Assembly (NCBI GenBank): GCA_930986425.1
Contig: CAKNJR010000006.1
Location: 1 to 64,000, forward strand
Source: an uncultured Clostridium sp.
Lineage (GTDB): Bacteria > Bacillota > Clostridia > TANB77 > CAG-508
Direction: 5' to 3'
Length of the DNA: 64,000 nucleotides
The notes beneath the pieces were generated by a model. It was not told where the DNA came from. It made no database searches and saw nothing but the letters and a program-made list of their open reading frames with translations. Within the stretch, counting starts at the first letter, position 1. Every line of letters starts with the position of its first letter. Positions 36,986 through 44,663 of the stretch are shown piece after piece. Both the position numbers and the translations under genes were made by a program.

Positions 36986-36987
36986 TT

Positions 36988-37335
36988 TTATTTCTTTGCT
37001 ATTTTGCAAACTTCTGCAAAAGCTTTTGGGTCTGTAACTGCTAAATCAGCAAGCATTTTTCTGTTAATAGTAACATTAGCTTTCTTTAAACCATTTATTA
37101 AAGTGCTGTATGTTAAACCATTAATTCTTGCAGCAGCGTTAATTCTGATTATCCATAACTTTCTGAAATTACTCTTTTTGTCTTTTCTTCCAGCATATGC
37201 ATATGCTCCAGATTTCATAACTGCTTGTTTAGCTTGTCTAAATCTGTAATGTTTAGCTCCATAATAACCTTTAGCTCTTTTTAAAACTTTTTTATGTTTT
37301 TTCTTTGTAATTATAGCTGTTTTTACTCTTGCCAT
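36988..37335 (-). CDS. rplT: 50S ribosomal protein L20
   Basis: 115 residues, typical L20: [68 protein letters not shown]... L20 also represses its own operon in Firmicutes and proteobacteria by binding the infC leader. Last gene of infC-rpmI-rplT, 23 nt after rpmI, behind GAAGGTG. Confidence 0.98.
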   Translation of the reverse strand: MARVKTAIITKKKHKKVLKRAKGYYGAKHYRFRQAKQAVMKSGAYAYAGRKDKKSNFRKLWIIRINAAARINGLTYSTLINGLKKANVTINRKMLADLAVTDPKAFAEVCKIAKK

Positions 37336-37358
37336 TTTTTATTCACCTTCCTTTAATC

Positions 37359-37562
37359 CTATTTACCATATGGTAATAATTTTTTAACATGATTTTTACA
37401 AGTACTGTCAACGTAAGCGTTTTGTACACTTCCTGATGACTTTTGTCTATTTGTTTTATTCCCTAATAGATGTCTTCTATTAGATTTAGTCCTTTTAACT
37501 TTACCTGTAGCTGTAAATTTATATCTTTTTTCAGCAGCCTTATTAGTTTTTAACTTTGGCAT
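37359..37562 (-). CDS. rpmI: 50S ribosomal protein L35
   Basis: 67 residues, MPKLKTNKAAEKRYKFTATGKVKRTKSNRRHLLGNKTNRQKS..., a complete L35. ATG follows AAGGAGG. Between infC (35-nt gap) and rplT in the conserved order. Confidence 0.98.
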   Translation of the reverse strand: MPKLKTNKAAEKRYKFTATGKVKRTKSNRRHLLGNKTNRQKSSGSVQNAYVDSTCKNHVKKLLPYGK

Positions 37563-37597
37563 AATAAATTCCTCCTTATATTATAGTTATATATAAA

Positions 37598-38107
37598 TTA
37601 ACTCTTTTGAGCTAATATTATAAACAAATTTTTTCCTTCTAGAATAGGTTTCTTTTCTGCAACTGCAATATCGCTTAGAGTTTCAATAAATTGATTTAGA
37701 ACAGCTTCACCTTGCTTTACATAGTTTAATTCTCTTCCTCTAAATCTAACAGTAATTCTAACTTTGTTACCATCTTCTAAGAATTTTCTAGCATTTTTAG
37801 CTTTAAAATCAAAGTCATGTTTATCTATATTTGGTGTAATTCTAAGTTCTTTAACTTCAAAACTTCTTTGCTTTTTTCTAGCTTCTTTTTCTTTTTTAGC
37901 TTGCTCAAATTTGTATTTTCCATAGTTCATTATTCTACAAACTTTTGGATTGTTATTTGGAGCAACTAAAACTAAATCTAATTTTTTTTCATAAGCGATG
38001 TCTAAAGCCTTATTTAAAGGTAAGACACCAAGTTTCTCGCCATTTTCATCAATAACCTGAACTTCATTTGCTCTAATTTGTTCATTAATTGGTAATTCCT
38101 GTTTTAT
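37598..38107 (-). CDS. infC: Translation initiation factor IF-3, AUA start
   Basis: 169 residues. Prevents subunit joining and proofreads initiator tRNA and start codon. N-domain begins KQELPINEQIRANEVQVIDENGEKLGVLPLNKALDIA. The C-domain (MNYGKYKFEQAKKEKEARKKQ...KEIRI-like LRITPNIDKHDFDFKAKNA) is standard. No ATG, GTG or TTG exists at the right place: the only codon 9 nt after AGGAGG and in frame is ATA at 38107. IF-3 genes are known for such rare starts (AUU in E. coli), giving autoregulation. The first in-frame ATG (37930) would remove the whole N-domain. Confidence 0.92.
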   Translation of the reverse strand: MKQELPINEQIRANEVQVIDENGEKLGVLPLNKALDIAYEKKLDLVLVAPNNNPKVCRIMNYGKYKFEQAKKEKEARKKQRSFEVKELRITPNIDKHDFDFKAKNARKFLEDGNKVRITVRFRGRELNYVKQGEAVLNQFIETLSDIAVAEKKPILEGKNLFIILAQKS

Positions 38108-38404
38108 ATTAAAACACCTCCTAAAAATAGTAAAATTAAATTTTACTTGTATTTAATTTACTCTTTTTTATATGAAGAATATAAATTAAATCTTCAAACA
38201 AAATAAAAAAGATTGGTTATGAAGCCAATCATTCTCAAACACACTTATTCAAAACTCAATTAAGTGGATTAAAACATAAAAGTTTTATATCATAGAACAT
38301 TTAATATGAAAAATATTTTAATTAAGTTTTATATAAGATATATTTTAACCTTTTCCGCTTAATCGTTAAGGTGAGAATGCAACTTCTTCTTAAATACATA
38401 AATA
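38108..38404 (-). promoter_or_regulatory. infC-rpmI-rplT 5' leader
   Basis: A ~300-nt untranslated leader between promoter and infC. Its promoter-proximal part (TTGCATTCTCACCTTAA, near 38365-38385) and the attenuator resemble L20-type leaders that bind L20 to control the operon. The family match is by pattern only. Confidence 0.6.
38204..38232 (-). terminator. Attenuator hairpin in the infC leader
   Basis: On the minus strand GATTGG/CCAATC with an eight-base loop is followed by six T, ~100 nt before the infC start. In this position it fits control of the operon by transcription attenuation. Confidence 0.7.
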
Positions 38405-38433
38405 ATAATACTATAATTTTTTGCATTTGTCAA
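38405..38433 (-). promoter_or_regulatory. Sigma-A promoter of infC operon
   Basis: On the minus strand TTGACA (38433-38428), 17-nt spacer, TATTAT (38410-38405). Confidence 0.85.
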
Positions 38434-38451
38434 CATTTTTTCGAAAATTAC

Positions 38452-38480
38452 TTGACTTTTTTGCTATAATGTAATAAAAT
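38452..38480 (+). promoter_or_regulatory. Sigma-A promoter of rplM-rpsI
   Basis: TTGACT, 17-nt spacer, TAAAAT. It is divergent from the infC promoter, only 18 nt between the two -35 boxes. Confidence 0.75.
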
Positions 38481-38500
38481 AATATAGCGAATTTGAATAT

Positions 38501-38540
38501 GTCCTATAAAGCGATTCCCCGGTTGGCTTTATATGGTTTC
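38501..38540 (+). promoter_or_regulatory. Ribosomal protein L13 leader
   Basis: The hairpin CC-T-ATAAAGC...GCTTTAT-AT-GG with loop GATTCCCCGGTTG (38503-38536) precedes rplM. It resembles the L13 leader known in Firmicutes, through which L13 represses its own operon. Confidence 0.65.
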
Positions 38541-38584
38541 ATATAAATTATTTATTTATTTTATGAATGGAGGATAATTTTACC

Positions 38585-39019
38585 ATGAATAATACTACAT
38601 ACAGTGTTAAGAAAAGTGAAATTGAAAGAAAATGGTATATAATTGATGCTGAAGGCAAATCTTTAGGTAGAGTTGCAGCAGAAGCAGCAAAATTATTAAG
38701 AGGAAAACATAAGCCAACATTTACACAAAATATGGACAATGGCGATCATGTAATTATAATCAACTGTGCAAAAGCAGTTTTAACAGGAAAGAAATTAAAT
38801 CAAAAAGTTTACACTCATTTTACAGGATATATTGGAAATATGAGAAAAACTTTAGCAAAAGATATGATGGAACAAAAACCAGAAAAAGCTATGATGATAG
38901 CAGTAAAAGGTATGCTTCCACATAACAGCTTAGGAAGACAAATGTTAACAAAATTAAGAGTATACGCAGGGGCTGAACATGAAAATGCAGCACAAAAACC
39001 TGAAGTATGGAAATTTTAA
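38585..39019 (+). CDS. rplM: 50S ribosomal protein L13
   Basis: 144 residues with the L13 signatures KWYIIDAEGKSLGRVAAEAAKLLRGKHKPTF and KAMMIAVKGMLPHNSLGRQMLTKLRVYAG. I take ATG 38585 as start; the alternative ATG at 38567 precedes the GGAGG ribosome site. Followed by rpsI after 16 nt, the universal pair. Confidence 0.97.
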   Translation: MNNTTYSVKKSEIERKWYIIDAEGKSLGRVAAEAAKLLRGKHKPTFTQNMDNGDHVIIINCAKAVLTGKKLNQKVYTHFTGYIGNMRKTLAKDMMEQKPEKAMMIAVKGMLPHNSLGRQMLTKLRVYAGAEHENAAQKPEVWKF

Positions 39020-39035
39020 TTAGGAGGAATAGAAG

Positions 39036-39437
39036 ATGGCAAAATCAGAGAAAGTTGTATTCTTAGGTACAGGTAGAAGAAAAAGCTCAATTGCTAGAGT
39101 TAGACTTGTAGAAGGAAAAGGCAATATAACTGTAAACGGAAAAGATATAAACGAATATTTTGGAGAAGAAACATTAAGAGTAATAGTAAAACAACCTTTA
39201 ACAGTTACAAATACATTATCAAAATATGATGTAATTGCTAAAGTTCAAGGTGGCGGATTCAGCGGTCAAGCTGGTGCTGTACGTCATGGTATAGCAAGAG
39301 CTCTTAATGAAGCAAATGCAGAATATAGACCAGTATTAAAATCAAACGGATTCTTAACAAGAGACCCACGTATGAAAGAAAGAAAGAAATATGGTCTTAA
39401 AAAAGCTCGTAAAGCTCCACAATTTAGTAAGAGATAA
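39036..39437 (+). CDS. rpsI: 30S ribosomal protein S9
   Basis: 133 residues ending in the basic tail [12 protein letters not shown], whose last residues contact P-site tRNA. The core [27 protein letters not shown] and [14 protein letters not shown] is standard. Strong AGGAGGA site and a GC-rich terminator after it. Confidence 0.98.
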   Translation: MAKSEKVVFLGTGRRKSSIARVRLVEGKGNITVNGKDINEYFGEETLRVIVKQPLTVTNTLSKYDVIAKVQGGGFSGQAGAVRHGIARALNEANAEYRPVLKSNGFLTRDPRMKERKKYGLKKARKAPQFSKR

Positions 39438-39458
39438 TATTCAAGTGTATACAAAGAA

Positions 39459-39491
39459 AACCCCAAAGTTCAAAACTTTGGGGAATTTTTT
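39459..39491 (+). terminator. Terminator of rplM-rpsI
   Basis: CCCCAAAGTT/AACTTTGGGG stem followed by AATTTTTTT. Confidence 0.9.
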
Positions 39492-39561
39492 TGAAATGGG
39501 AAATTCAAATTTATTAAATAGAAGTTAAATCATATTCTACTAGTTAAGATTATATTGTAAT

Positions 39562-40557
39562 TTAAACAAATAAACTAATCATATACAGTATAAAAATACT
39601 AAGTAAAACAATTCCTTTAGGTCTAGTTATAGTATTTTTTTTGCCCATAAAATTGAATAGCCACAAAACAAGAGTCATACTACAAAGTAAAATTAAGTTT
39701 TGTATAAAGTCTGGAGTAAATTCAAGTGGAGTAATCATTGCTCCAATTCCTAAAATTAAAAATAAATTAAGAACACATGAACCAACTAAATTCCCAACTG
39801 CTATATCAGTATCTTTGCGTATTACAGCAAAAATAGATGTGACAAGTTCAGGTAGGGCAGTACCTATAGCAACAACAGTTAAACCAATTACTCTTTCAGA
39901 TATATTAAAATATAAAGCTATGTTTGTAGCAGAATCTACTACAAAATCTCCACCATATTTTAATAAAAACACTCCTACAACAATTAATAATAGAGAAAAT
40001 GGTATATTAATTTTTTTCTTTTTAGAATTTTTATTACTAGAATTTTGTCTTTCTAATTTTTCTTTTTTATAAGAATTAATTATATCCTCGAATTCTTTTA
40101 TGATAGGATAAGAAAAATATACTATAAACAATATAATCAAGAAAAAGCCTTCTATTTGATTTATATATTGAGTACTATTTCCTAATATGCCTAACCCCAT
40201 TAAAAGAATAACTGTGCTTGCCAAAAAAGCTATTGGAATATGAAAATTTCTAGCTTCTTTATCAATTTTAACAGGTCTTATAACAGCCATAAGACCTAGA
40301 ATAAATAAAAGATTGCACAAATTACTTCCGATAGCATTACCAATTATTAAATCAGTGCTAGAACTTTGAGTGGATGTAATTGTTATAATAAGCTCTGGAG
40401 CAGACGTACCAATAGCTACAATAGTTAATCCGATTAACATTTCAGGAATATGAAACTTTTTAGCTATATTGCTAGCACCTTTAACTAACATATCTGCTCC
40501 AACAACTAAAAGTACAAATCCGAGTATTATCATTAGTATATCATTTATCATTAACAT
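39562..40557 (-). CDS. CaCA-family Na+/Ca2+ (YrbG-type) antiporter
   Basis: 331 residues, about 10 membrane helices in two inverted halves. Each half carries an alpha repeat: GLTIVAIGTSAPELIITI (~43-60) and GLTVVAIGTALPELVTS (~220-236). The acidic residues in the repeats bind cations. Ion specificity cannot be told from sequence. ATG 40557 is 4 nt after AAAGG; ATG 40551 is an equally possible start. Lies 53 nt after spoVAE on the same strand, so possibly read-through from spoVA. Confidence 0.88.
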   Translation of the reverse strand: MLMINDILMIILGFVLLVVGADMLVKGASNIAKKFHIPEMLIGLTIVAIGTSAPELIITITSTQSSSTDLIIGNAIGSNLCNLLFILGLMAVIRPVKIDKEARNFHIPIAFLASTVILLMGLGILGNSTQYINQIEGFFLIILFIVYFSYPIIKEFEDIINSYKKEKLERQNSSNKNSKKKKINIPFSLLLIVVGVFLLKYGGDFVVDSATNIALYFNISERVIGLTVVAIGTALPELVTSIFAVIRKDTDIAVGNLVGSCVLNLFLILGIGAMITPLEFTPDFIQNLILLCSMTLVLWLFNFMGKKNTITRPKGIVLLSIFILYMISLFV

Positions 40558-40610
40558 TTTACCTTTCTACTTATTATTAACAAAAGTAACGCTATTTTGT
40601 CAAGCTGTAA

Positions 40611-40997
40611 TTATTGTTTTTTTATTCTTGGTTTGGCAAGAAGCGAAGCAATATAACCAAAGAATATTGCAGCAGCTATGCCACCACTTGCAGCTTTTAC
40701 TCCACCAATAAATGCTCCAAGTAAGCCTTGAGTTTGAACAGCTTCTATAGCACCTTTCGCTAAATTTGCACCAAATCCAAAAAGGGGAACAGTAGCACCA
40801 CATCCAGCAAAGTCAATTATATATTGATAAATTCCTAGTCCGCCTAAAAATGCACCTACAGTTACAAATATAACTAAAATTCTAGCAGATGTAAGTTTTG
40901 TTTTATCTAATAATATTTGACCAATTATACAGATTAATCCTCCAACTAAAAAGCATCTAAGCATTAATCCCCAATCTAAACTTTGTAAAAATTCCAT
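40611..40997 (-). CDS. spoVAE: Stage V sporulation protein AE (SpoVAEb-type)
   Basis: 128 residues, four hydrophobic helices, with LVGGLICIIGQILLDKTKLTSARILV and GFGANLAKGAIEAV typical of SpoVAE. Component of the SpoVA channel that moves dipicolinic acid into the forespore. AAAGGAG lies 25 nt before the ATG; a small hairpin (ATCGT/ACGAT) between them could bring them closer. An in-frame stop just upstream rules out an earlier start. Confidence 0.9.
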   Translation of the reverse strand: MEFLQSLDWGLMLRCFLVGGLICIIGQILLDKTKLTSARILVIFVTVGAFLGGLGIYQYIIDFAGCGATVPLFGFGANLAKGAIEAVQTQGLLGAFIGGVKAASGGIAAAIFFGYIASLLAKPRIKKQ

Positions 40998-41044
40998 AAT
41001 TAATTATCGTTTTTGACGATTACTCCTTTCAAATTAATTTTTTA

Positions 41045-41120
41045 GTTTCAGTCGGGCTTGTAAAGAATACTGTGTAAATTTTTTTCGTCAATTTTTTAGC
41101 AAAAAATTGATTTTTATTAT
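41045..41120. mobile_element. IS256-like terminal repeat remnant between spoVAD and spoVAE
   Basis: GGCTTGTAAAGAATACTGTGTAAATTTTT (41055-41083) is a diverged version of the tandem 21-bp repeat at 15362. It is followed by an inverted repeat TCAATTTTTT/AAAAAATTGA (41089-41112). Likely a scar of a past insertion; no transposase. Confidence 0.35.
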
Positions 41121-41133
41121 TCATAAAAAATAT

Positions 41134-42147
41134 TTACTCCTTTTCCATTTCAATAGATACAGCATGTGCAATTCCCGGAATAGATTCACCTTGTTGAGAT
41201 GTTGTTGAATTCATAAGAGCACCAGTTGCAATTAACAAAAGCTTACTCATATGACCTTGTTTCAAAAGTTTATATAAATAACCAGAAAATACAGTTGCAA
41301 TACAAGCACAGCCACTTCCACCAGAGTGAGTATCTTGCTTATTTTTATCAAACATAAGCACACCACAATCATCATAATTTTCAGATAAATCAATACCTTT
41401 AGATTTGCCTAAATCAATTAATATAGATTTTCCTAAATGACCTAAGTCACCAGTAATAATGGCGTCGTAATAATCTGGAGTTCTACCAGTATCTTCAAAA
41501 TGTGCAAGAAGTGTAGAAAGTGCTGCTGGTGCCATTGCGGCTCCCATATTATTTGCATCTTTAATTCCTAAATCAGTAATAACACCAGGGGTTATATGGG
41601 TTATATATGGACCAAGACCTTTTTTAGAAAGTATAACTGCACCGGAACCTGTTACTGTCCATTGGCTTGTTGGTGTACGTTGATTTCCAAGCTCTAATGG
41701 AAATCTAAATTGCTTTTCAGCACTACAAAAGTGACTAGAAGTAGCACAAAGTACATTTCTGCAAGCAAGGCTATCCATAAAAACAGAACCTATACATAAG
41801 CTTTCAACAAAAGTAGAACATGCTCCAAATAAACCAAAGAAGGGAATATTTGAATCACGCATACCAAAGTTTGATGAAATACACTGATTTAATAAATCAC
41901 CTGCAAATGAATAGTCAATATCTTTAGCAGATAAACCAGACTTGGCAAGTAAAGTATTAACTGTTTCTCTAAAAATTTTAGTTTCAGCTTTTTCCCAAGT
42001 TTTTTCTCCCCAAAATTCGTCCTCTAAGCACTTATCAAAATATTGTGCAAGAGGTCCATCAGATTCTTTAGGTCCTACAATTGATGCCGTATCTAGAATT
42101 GTAGGTGGGTGGTCTAATTTTAAAGTTTGATTACCTAATTTTTTCAT
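41134..42147 (-). CDS. spoVAD: Stage V sporulation protein AD
   Basis: 337 residues, thiolase-like fold of SpoVAD, which binds dipicolinic acid. Conserved features include PPTILDTASIVGPKESDGPLAQYFD, GACSTFVESL, CATSSHFCSAEKQFRFPLELGNQRTPTSQWTVTGSGA and HSGGSGCACIATV. I start at ATG 42147 (MKKLGNQ), the usual family N-terminus; AAAGGA is 12 nt upstream. It is normally 3' of spoVAC, but here a pilin cassette lies between. Confidence 0.93.
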   Translation of the reverse strand: MKKLGNQTLKLDHPPTILDTASIVGPKESDGPLAQYFDKCLEDEFWGEKTWEKAETKIFRETVNTLLAKSGLSAKDIDYSFAGDLLNQCISSNFGMRDSNIPFFGLFGACSTFVESLCIGSVFMDSLACRNVLCATSSHFCSAEKQFRFPLELGNQRTPTSQWTVTGSGAVILSKKGLGPYITHITPGVITDLGIKDANNMGAAMAPAALSTLLAHFEDTGRTPDYYDAIITGDLGHLGKSILIDLGKSKGIDLSENYDDCGVLMFDKNKQDTHSGGSGCACIATVFSGYLYKLLKQGHMSKLLLIATGALMNSTTSQQGESIPGIAHAVSIEMEKE

Positions 42148-42235
42148 AAAAAATTTCATTCCTTTCTCGCTTTGCTTAAAAGGCACACATAGTTACGAAA
42201 GAAATTTCTTTCAAACTAAACAAATCCTTTCAATA

Positions 42236-42279
42236 TCTATGTATATAATTTCCAAGTTTTCAAAAAATATGCACAAAAA
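42236..42279 (-). promoter_or_regulatory. Forespore-type (sigma-F/G) promoter of spoVAD-spoVAE
   Basis: On the minus strand GCATA, 14-nt spacer, GGAAATTATA. The ~44-bp sequence is a near copy of 45421-45465 upstream of the dodecin-spoVAC unit. spoVA genes are sigma-G targets, so the match fits context. Confidence 0.7.
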
Positions 42280-42382
42280 TTAAAAATTACTATTTTAAAT
42301 TTCAATAAGGAACGCTTAATTTGAAATTAAAAGCAAAAATACCAATACTAGGGAATATAACAAAAATGTAATAAAAAAAGCG

Positions 42383-42411
42383 TTGACTAAAATTATTAAA
42401 ATGTTTAAAAT
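42383..42411 (+). promoter_or_regulatory. Sigma-A promoter of cassette 2
   Basis: TTGACT, 17-nt spacer, TAAAAT, 54 nt before the leader ORF. It points away from spoVAD. Confidence 0.6.
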
Positions 42412-42451
42412 AATTAATATAAATGTGAGTGATATAATAACTAATAAAAGA

Positions 42452-42610
42452 GGAAAAAAGTACAAATGAAAATCGCTGAAACCCTTGGGGCTGTATATAT
42501 ATATATATATATATATTGTAAGATTTAATCAAATAGAAATATGTAAACATAGAGGTAAAGCTATGCTTTTTAGGCGTATTTAAAATGTCTAAATTGCATA
42601 GCTTTTTAAT
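42452..42610 (+). promoter_or_regulatory. Cassette 2 leader: TA-tract upstream ORF plus alternative hairpins
   Basis: Same layout as at 13797-13957: GAGGAAAAAAGTACAA, then a 20-codon ORF (42466-42528) with (TA)11T at 42494-42516. CATAG/CTATG (near 42548-42564) competes with the perfect 10-bp stem AAAGCTATGC (42557-42566)/GCATAGCTTT (42596-42605). The latter is followed by TTT and extended inside by TTTAGGC/GTCTAAA. Arm bases differ from cassette 1 yet pairing is kept, which supports a real RNA structure. Confidence 0.65.
42466..42528 (+). CDS. Putative 20-codon leader peptide, copy 2
   Basis: Reads MKIAETLGAV then alternating Tyr/Ile (TAT/ATA) codons and ends at TAA in the same place as the cassette 1 copy. 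Differences from copy 1 (aca/aaa, gag/ggg, cgt/tgt, agg/aag) keep the frame open. Role as an attenuation peptide is inferred. Confidence 0.45.
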   Translation: MKIAETLGAVYIYIYIYCKI

Positions 42611-42712
42611 TAATGAAAAGCAATTAAAAACGATTGCAAATTAAAAACTTTTATGGTATAACATAAAAAGAACAAAGTTGGTAATAATATTTACAAAGGA
42701 AGGAGAAATAAA

Positions 42713-42796
42713 ATGTACAACCAAGAAGAAAATGAAGTAGCAGTAAAAACTGTTGCATCAAACAAAATTTCAAAAGAAAGGGGAAAAATACTATGA
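42713..42796 (+). CDS. 27-codon ORF translationally coupled to the pilin gene
   Basis: MYNQEENEVAVKTVASNKI... has a strong AAGGAGAAATAA ribosome site. Its TGA overlaps the ATG of the next gene (ATGA), the classic coupling arrangement. Cassette 1 has no equivalent. Peptide function unknown. Confidence 0.5.
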   Translation: MYNQEENEVAVKTVASNKISKERGKIL

Positions 42797-42876
42797 AAAA
42801 CGAAAATACAAGTTTGAATATTAGAAAATTGAAAAAGCAAGTAAAAGGTATTACTTTAATAGCGTTAGTCGTTACT

Positions 42877-42960
42877 ATCATAGTTTTGCTTATTTTAGCA
42901 GGTATTGCACTTAATCTAACAATAGGACAAAATGGAATATTTAGTAGGGCTCAGGATGCA
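42877..42960 (+). repeat. 84-bp segment identical to 14091-14174
   Basis: Encodes the prepilin hydrophobic helix. Base-for-base identity contrasts with diverged flanks. Confidence 0.9.
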
Positions 42961-43928
42961 GCAAATACTTGGAGAAACGCAGAAGCAAATGAGCAATTAG
43001 CTCTAGGAGAAGGAGCAGATTTAATTGATGAGTATCTAAACGGTAATAATGATAATCCAAGTACTGGAATTACAACAGTAGATAATGTACCAATTCCAGA
43101 TGGCTTCTATTATGCAGGAGGAAGTAAAGATACAGGCTTAGTTATATCAGATAATCCGGCAGATAAAAAAGAATTTAGTGAAGAAACAAAAACAGATGCA
43201 GTACCAAACACATTACAAGGAAATCAATTTGTATGGGTACCAGTAGAAACACCAAGTAATTATTTTATAGATGAAGAAGCAACATTAAATACTACAGCAA
43301 CTGGTTCAGGAGAAGAAAACAAAGTAAAAACAAATGTATATAGTAATTTAACAGTAAGAAGTGGTGATTCATCATCTTATACAGCAAGTACTCCAGGAGA
43401 TACTACTTCAAAATCAGTAAGAGAGCCAGATGTATTAAGTAGGTATGATACAGATGCACAATATCATAGTACTATATTAAATTTTGCTAGTCCAAAAGCT
43501 ATGGCAGAAAGTTTTGTAGCAGAATATAAAGCTATGTCAGACAGTATTAAAAAATATAAAGGATTTTATATAGGAAGATATGAATTAACTGGAACAGTTG
43601 ATTCTCCAACAGAAAAGAAAGGTGCATCATTAACAGATCAAAATTGGTATAATTTATATAAAGCATGTCAAAATGTAGTACAAGATGAAACAGGAATAGT
43701 AAAAAGTACAATGATATATGGAGTGCAATGGGATGCAGTATGTAGTTGGTTAAAACAAAGTGGATTTGATACAGATTCAAATTCTAGTAGTTGGGAAAAT
43801 TGTAGTAATAGTTCTGGAAATGCAGATATAGAAGGAGCAGGTTCAAAGCAAGATACAGGTTTTAGTGAATATTGGAAAGCTAATAATATATATGATTTAG
43901 CAGGAAATTGCTGGGAATGGACACAAGA

Positions 43929-44077
43929 GGCGCGCTCTATTATCTTCCGTGTTTCTCGCCGGTGGTAGTTACATCGCTTCCGGCTCTGGCGGTCCAGCTT
44001 CAGTCCGTTACGGCAACTTTCCGAGCTATTCGAGCAGCAGCAGCTATTCTTCTCGTGCCACACTTTATATAAAGTAG
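43929..44077 (+). other. GC-rich putative variable region of cassette 2
   Basis: C/G-ending codons and visibly high GC in an AT-rich gene. Encodes the RGGSY...RATLYIK lectin core with Ser/Gly/Tyr-rich variable positions. The bases after the stop (TAGTACTGAA) are shared with cassette 1, where they are read as coding. Confidence 0.55.
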
Positions 44078-44089
44078 TACTGAACGCTG

Positions 44090-44112
44090 TTGTGGCATTT
44101 CAAATGCCACAA
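44090..44112. repeat. Near-perfect palindrome 13 bp after the cassette 2 stop
   Basis: TTGTGGCATTT-C-AAATGCCACAA: an 11-bp inverted repeat without a T-run. At the similar place in cassette 1 is the shorter ATTGTA-GA-TACAAT. Possible cruciform; function unknown. Confidence 0.7.
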
Positions 44113-44156
44113 TACAGAAAAGAGTAATTAGTGTCTTGCTCAAAATAAAAATTTAT

Positions 44157-44219
44157 AAATGTACTAAATTGCTGCGAAGCAGCAATGGACCGAATAAATA
44201 GAAAAAGCAAAATAATTGA
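44157..44219 (+). repeat. 63-bp cassette 3' block, copy 2
   Basis: 62/63 identical to 15509-15571, containing ATTGCTGC-GAA-GCAGCAAT, here an 8-bp stem. Marks the distal end of the cassette inserted between spoVAC and spoVAD. Confidence 0.9.
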
Positions 44220-44314
44220 CTATTTATTATCAAAGTATAAAATATTTTGGGTAAATTTACTATTAAAATAAAAAGATAAATAAAATAGAAAGTTTAAATA
44301 AAGAAAGATAGGAT

Positions 44315-44551
44315 ATGAATGAAGTTTTTATAATAGTTAAAGTAATAAATTTTAAATATAGATTTTTATTAAATAAAAAGAATAATGCGATTGGTAAAGT
44401 AGAAGGAATATTAGAAAATGGATCGATTATAAAATTAATAGCTTATGATAATTTGGCAGATAAGTTATTAAGAAAATTAAGGATAAATGAGTTATATTTA
44501 TTTCAAGGTAGAGTAAATTCAAATATGGAAATTGAATTAAGGGGGTTATAA
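44315..44551 (+). CDS. Unknown small protein, possible OB-fold
   Basis: 78 residues, beta-rich pattern (FIIVKVINFKYRFLL..., GKVEGILENGSIIKLIAYDNLADKL...LYLFQGRVNSNMEIELRGL) reminiscent of a small OB-fold nucleic-acid-binding protein. No sequence match I can name. Ribosome site AAGATAGG 4 nt before ATG, own terminator. Lies between cassette 2 and spoVAC, so it arrived with the insertion or is a remnant of it. Confidence 0.55.
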   Translation: MNEVFIIVKVINFKYRFLLNKKNNAIGKVEGILENGSIIKLIAYDNLADKLLRKLRINELYLFQGRVNSNMEIELRGL

Positions 44552-44558
44552 AATTTGA

Positions 44559-44593
44559 TAAAAAATCCTAAGGTTAATCTTAGGATTTTTGTT
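44559..44593. terminator. Bidirectional terminator between the small ORF and spoVAC
   Basis: AAAAATCCTAAG/CTTAGGATTTTT, a 12-bp stem with A and T runs at either side. On the minus strand it would stop spoVAC transcription before the cassette. Confidence 0.85.
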
Positions 44594-44663
44594 TAAAGAT
44601 GGCGAATGTGGAAGAATCGTATGGCGAATATTATACAAGCAAAAATGTAACTTTATTAAATAA

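Larger units (their letters stand above)
42793..44077 (+). pseudogene. Prepilin-like protein with FGE/C-type-lectin tail, frameshifted (cassette 2)
   Basis: The N-terminus (KGITLIALVVTIIVLLILAG, Ala instead of Glu at position 5) and stalk match the cassette 1 protein. The passenger has FVWVPVE, YKGFYIGRYELTG and YDLAGNCWEWTQEA, the FGE/lectin pattern. The open frame ends at 43968 after FRVSRRW because of one extra C near 43959-43960. Without it the frame continues as RGGSYIASGSGG...SRATLYIK and stops at TAG 44075. The region after ~43929 is GC-rich. Whether the extra base is a lesion, phase variation or a sequence error is open. Confidence 0.72.

Noticed and set aside
37598..37930. infC starting at the internal ATG 37930
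   Set aside because: This would delete the entire conserved N-terminal domain, which is intact and in frame upstream up to a ribosome site.
42877..42960. Assembly duplication as explanation of the identical 84 bp
   Set aside because: The flanks diverge gradually in codons and the passengers differ, so a collapsed or duplicated contig is unlikely.
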